Positions 60,870-64,000 of a stretch of DNA of 64,000 nucleotides are shown here, one piece after another. Where the stretch lies: positions 15,788,123 to 15,852,122 of the forward strand of contig OW121741.1 of the NCBI GenBank assembly GCA_933228675.1. The letters run 5' to 3'. The DNA comes from Stomorhina lunata (Eukaryota > Arthropoda > Insecta > Diptera > Rhiniidae). The notes below the pieces were generated by a model that ran no database searches, was not told the origin of the DNA, and was given only the letters and a program-made list of their open reading frames with translations. The stretch's first letter is position 1; the number at the start of each line of letters is the position of its first letter. The translations under genes and the position numbers were made by a program.

Positions 60870-62130
60870 CTGGACCCCTTTTAGAATATTCTGCTACGCT
60901 TAGGCGAGATGAGGTAGATCTTCTCCAATCTGTGATAGTTCTGGGTTCGCATGTCATATATGCAATTTTAAAATTGGATTTTTGTACAAAGAGTTTTTGA
61001 TAACTCGAAAACTGACTAACCGATTAAAGAGGTATTAGTTCTAGTTTTAGCTCTAATTTAAATTTAGTTCCCTTGATGAGGCAATACTACAAACAAATGT
61101 CGTCAAAATTTTTCTTTTTGGCAAAGGAACTTTAATATCCTCGCCCATATCTCGGAAACTGAACTTAGTGTATTTTTTCCCTCCATCAATAAACTTAGAT
61201 AGATATTGTTCTACTCTATGGTAGTTTTCGGTTCGTGTTGTGCGTTAACAAAAAATTCGACTTTTGGTGATAACTCGAAAACTTAAAAGCCGATATTGTT
61301 TATTTCTAACAGGATCTAGTTCGAGTTTCGGTTAAGTTCTTGTTTTCTTTGCTAAGCTCAGGCAATATTAAACACATTTTATTATAATAGACAGTATTTG
61401 GTTCTTTTATTGACACATTAAAGTTTTTTTATAAATATCTCTAAACTGGGCTTATTTTATGATTTTTTCTTTGCATAGTTTAACTGAAATAGATTTTTTT
61501 GAATCTGTTGTAGTTCAGGGTTTGATTGTCATGAATGTAATTTATAAATTGGACATTTAAGCAAACATTTTTTTGGTGATAACTCGAAAACTTATTTACC
61601 GATTTTTTTTAATTCGAAGAGAAATTTGCTTAAGTTATTTGCCGGTTTGTTTAATTTTAAGAAAATCTATCCTTTTTGAAGTTCCAGTTCCATTTTTATG
61701 TCTTAACTTTATGCATTTTTGTGCAAAGAATTTTGATACTCGTTATAACTCGAAAACTTGTTAATCAATTTTGTTCAATTCTATGAGAACCTAGTTCAAG
61801 TTATACTGAGCTTTAGGCATTGCTATAAGAGATTCGTAAGAATTGATAGCATATGTTTTTTAAAGCATATTGAAGTTGTTTTGCTCATATCTCTTAAACT
61901 GGGCCCAGTTTTGTGATTTTTTTTGTTCATAGAGTTAAACTAGAATAGACCGTTTATCAATCTGTGTTAGTTCAGTGTTCGATTGTCAAATAAGCGATTT
62001 AAAAATTGACTTTTTAAGCCAACAGTTTTAGGTGATAACTCGAAAACTTATTCAACGTTTTTGTTAAATTTTTAAAGCATTTGGTTCTGGTTCAAGGTTC
62101 AGCTCTAGTTTTGTCTTAAGTTTTGGTTTA
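60870..62130 (+). repeat. Diverged repeat of about 160-320 bp with GATAACTCGAAAACT
   Basis: The word GATAACTCGAAAACT (or TATAACTCGAAAACT) occurs near 61000, 61261, 61579, 61743 and 62034, followed each time by a TTA-(A/T)CCGATT-like segment and, in several copies, by CTAGTTC(A/G)AGTT. Between copies ATCTC(T/G)(A/G)AACTG, CTGT(G/T)(T/A)TAGTTC and TTCG-TTGTCA segments also recur. Copies are old and unequal in length. Confidence 0.75.
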
Positions 62131-63114
62131 AACTTTAATTTCATTTCCATATGTTGTATCTTTTTTTATAGTTTTTGTTGAGTTCTTCTTCCTTTCAAAT
62201 TTTTGGTCCTTATTTTTTTTTTTGTATTAATAAAACTTATACCAGCAATTAAAGTTATACACTATATCGTCTAAACCGCATTTATTAGCTTAATACAAAA
62301 TATAAGATAAATTAAAAGAAACTCTATAAAAACTAAAAATTTCCTTCTAAATTGAATCTGACTTGAGTTAAAATCCTTTTTTTGACAAAACCTAGAAATC
62401 CTGTTAAAAAAAACTTTGCTACCTCTGCTTAAACTCTTGAGTTCTTCTCCTTTTAGGTTACAAATATTTTTCTATATAAAAAAAAAGCTTTTTTGCGTGA
62501 AAAAACAAAACTCAATAATTTTCAATTTCAAAAAAGAAAAAAAAACCCTTAAACAAAACTGCGTGATCCTGTAAAAAAACATTTAAAAATTTATTAAGGA
62601 AAGATAAAACCTACTCACAAGACTTGTATATATTTAATAGTAAATAGTTGATAATTATGATAATTATAACAAAAAAACTTTACATTTAATTTAATAAGAT
62701 AAAACGAGAATTTTGTAAAAAGTTAATTTAAATAAAAACCTAAAATTAAGTCAAGACAACAACCACCCTGTGTACACTGTAAAAATAAATTTTATATATA
62801 TAAAAAAAAACGAAGAAAATTTGTTTGTCTTTATTTCTAAAATGTATTATAATTTTTCAATTTCTCTTAAATTAAATAATTTTTTGTATAAATGTTATAT
62901 TTTATAAATTTAATTAAAATAAGTAAATAATTATTATATTAAAATATATGACAAATTGTTTTAGACTAAATTAATTTTTAACATAAATTATTTCAAATTT
63001 AAATTTATTACAAAAAAGAAAAAAAATCACACAAAAAATTTGAGATTCTGTTCAGAAAAATAAAAATATAAAAATTATTAATAAAACAACAACAACAAAA
63101 CAGTCCGATTAACA
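62131..63114. other. Downstream region, very AT-rich, no gene recognised
   Basis: A/T-rich sequence with no coding frame, tRNA or array that I can support. Confidence 0.55.
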
Positions 63115-63342
63115 ATGCCCCTATTGCCGTTCTCAACTCCACTCAGTTTGGTTGTCTGCCGTTCAACCCAAGTTTCACTCAATCAAGTAAATTTTTTATT
63201 ATTGAGGAACTAAAAAACTTTGAGTTTCGCAATATCAATATCAAAATTCAATATTAAAAATTTCTTTGACTGAGTGAAAGTTGAGTCGACTGGCAGACAA
63301 CCAAACTGAGTTGAGTTGACTTGGGAACGGCAATAGGGGCAT
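63115..63342. mobile_element. Foldback-type element, 228 bp with long inverted arms
   Basis: The ends are perfect inverted repeats: ATGCCCCTATTGCCGTTC at 63115-63132 against its complement ending at 63342. The arms go on to pair for about 80 bp with small gaps, through CTCAGTTTGGTTGTCTGCC and TTTCACTCA, around an AT-rich loop of about 55 bp. It carries no coding frame. A target duplication cannot be fixed because the flanks give only AT. It looks like a MITE or foldback element of unknown superfamily. Confidence 0.75.
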
Positions 63343-64000
63343 AAATATAGCCAAACAAAAGAAGGGCCTTTTAAGTGGTTACATTTAAGATTCACTTAAA
63401 TATACCCAACTAAAACTAGACCTTTTGGGTGGTTATATTTAAAAGTATCGGACTCTATTTAACAAAACTACAATAGTCCTAAATTTAACTCAAATATTGG
63501 TATCAAAATATTGAAATTATAATTTTTTAGTTTCCCCTCCACTTCAACTTTAAATGAACAACTTTAACAAACCAATAAAACCCCCAAAAACAAAAGGATA
63601 TAAAAAAATATTTAAAAGTAATTTACATGTAATTGCAAACAATCGTTTTAGCGCAAGTATATTATTAAATATATTAACGATAATTATTTATAACAAAAAC
63701 AGAATTAACATAAAAACAACTAAAATTATAAAACAAAAAAATCAATATATTAAAATTAATAATTAAATAAAATTATATTTAAGCAACTGAAAAGAATTCT
63801 TGCATTGTAATGTAATTAATTGACAAACAAAGAAAATGCATGTAAAACAAAAAAAACTGGATTTAAAAAAATAACAAAAAAAAAAAACACTAAATAAATT
63901 GTGAAAAATAAATAAAAAAAATTATTAAAAATATAAAAAAATATCTCTGCAGTTTTTATTGATTTTATTTGGATTTTCAGCATGAAAAACAAAGAATTTC
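63343..64000. other. End of window, AT-rich with a short duplication
   Basis: Two related segments follow the foldback element: GCCTTTTAAGTGGTTACATT near 63365 and GACCTTTTGGGTGGTTATAT near 63420, about 57 bp apart. The word ATCGGACT near 63447 is the complement of AGTCCGAT just before the element (63102), so the repeated unit may be larger than the foldback itself. The rest is A-rich, with no gene supported. Confidence 0.5.

Noticed and set aside
63210..63395. 61-codon - strand frame with several cysteines
   Set aside because: It lies across one arm of the foldback element and its flank; no start context or homology supports it.

Overview
The window is very AT-rich nuclear DNA from an insect, most likely a higher (cyclorrhaphan) fly. 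The reasons are fly-style splice sites (GTAAGT/GTGAGT donors, T-rich acceptors), CAA/CAG 'opa' runs in the last coding exon, and a protein that reads as a fly discoidin domain receptor. A calyptrate fly (blowfly or housefly group) is my guess from the intron repeats, not something the sequence proves.

One gene on the + strand accounts for all coding sequence I can support. Nine exons (called A to I here) lie between 5876 and 53220. They give 637 visible residues: most of a discoidin (F5/8C) domain, the DDR-type discoidin-like domain, a juxtamembrane linker, one membrane helix, and a proline- and tyrosine-rich cytosolic tail ending at a TAG at 52248-52250. The start codon, signal peptide and first part of the discoidin domain lie upstream of the window. 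No kinase domain is present. The reading frame stays open for 316 more codons after the TAG, to a TGA at 53199-53201. A consensus donor follows at 53221 and pairs with an acceptor at 54058-54059, so the 3' region seems to be spliced.

The introns are dominated by tandem repeats. Five sequence-distinct families share a period of 31 bp: a TGTTGC family (about 0.55-27.6 kb, in three introns, with orientation switches), a TTTTTCAAAAA/TTTTTGAAAAA family (31.2-32.7, 34.05-35.0 and 36.95-40.9 kb, the last inverted relative to the first two), an AAAGTATGGAAA variant (34.5-35.15 kb, inverted at 41.0-41.1 kb), a TATTATAATAC family (48.9-51.6 kb), and a TTTTCTATAGAAAA family downstream of the gene (59.0-60.9 kb). 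Several arrays carry higher-order repeats whose lengths are multiples of 31 bp (62, about 155, about 279 and about 434 bp). Other repeats are about 240 bp units (29.65-31.15 kb), 89 bp and about 357 bp units (46.67-47.95 kb), an 11 bp minisatellite (53.68-53.97 kb), four hairpin-bearing units (54.92-55.28 kb), and about 300 bp diverged units (60.9-62.1 kb).

Small mobile remnants lie downstream of the gene: a 212 bp piggyBac-like MITE at 56014-56225, a foldback element at 63115-63342, and a decayed tRNA-like/SINE head at about 57459-57531. Exon boundaries come from reading frame, splice consensus and alignment from memory to vertebrate DDR1. Array boundaries are approximate, read by eye.
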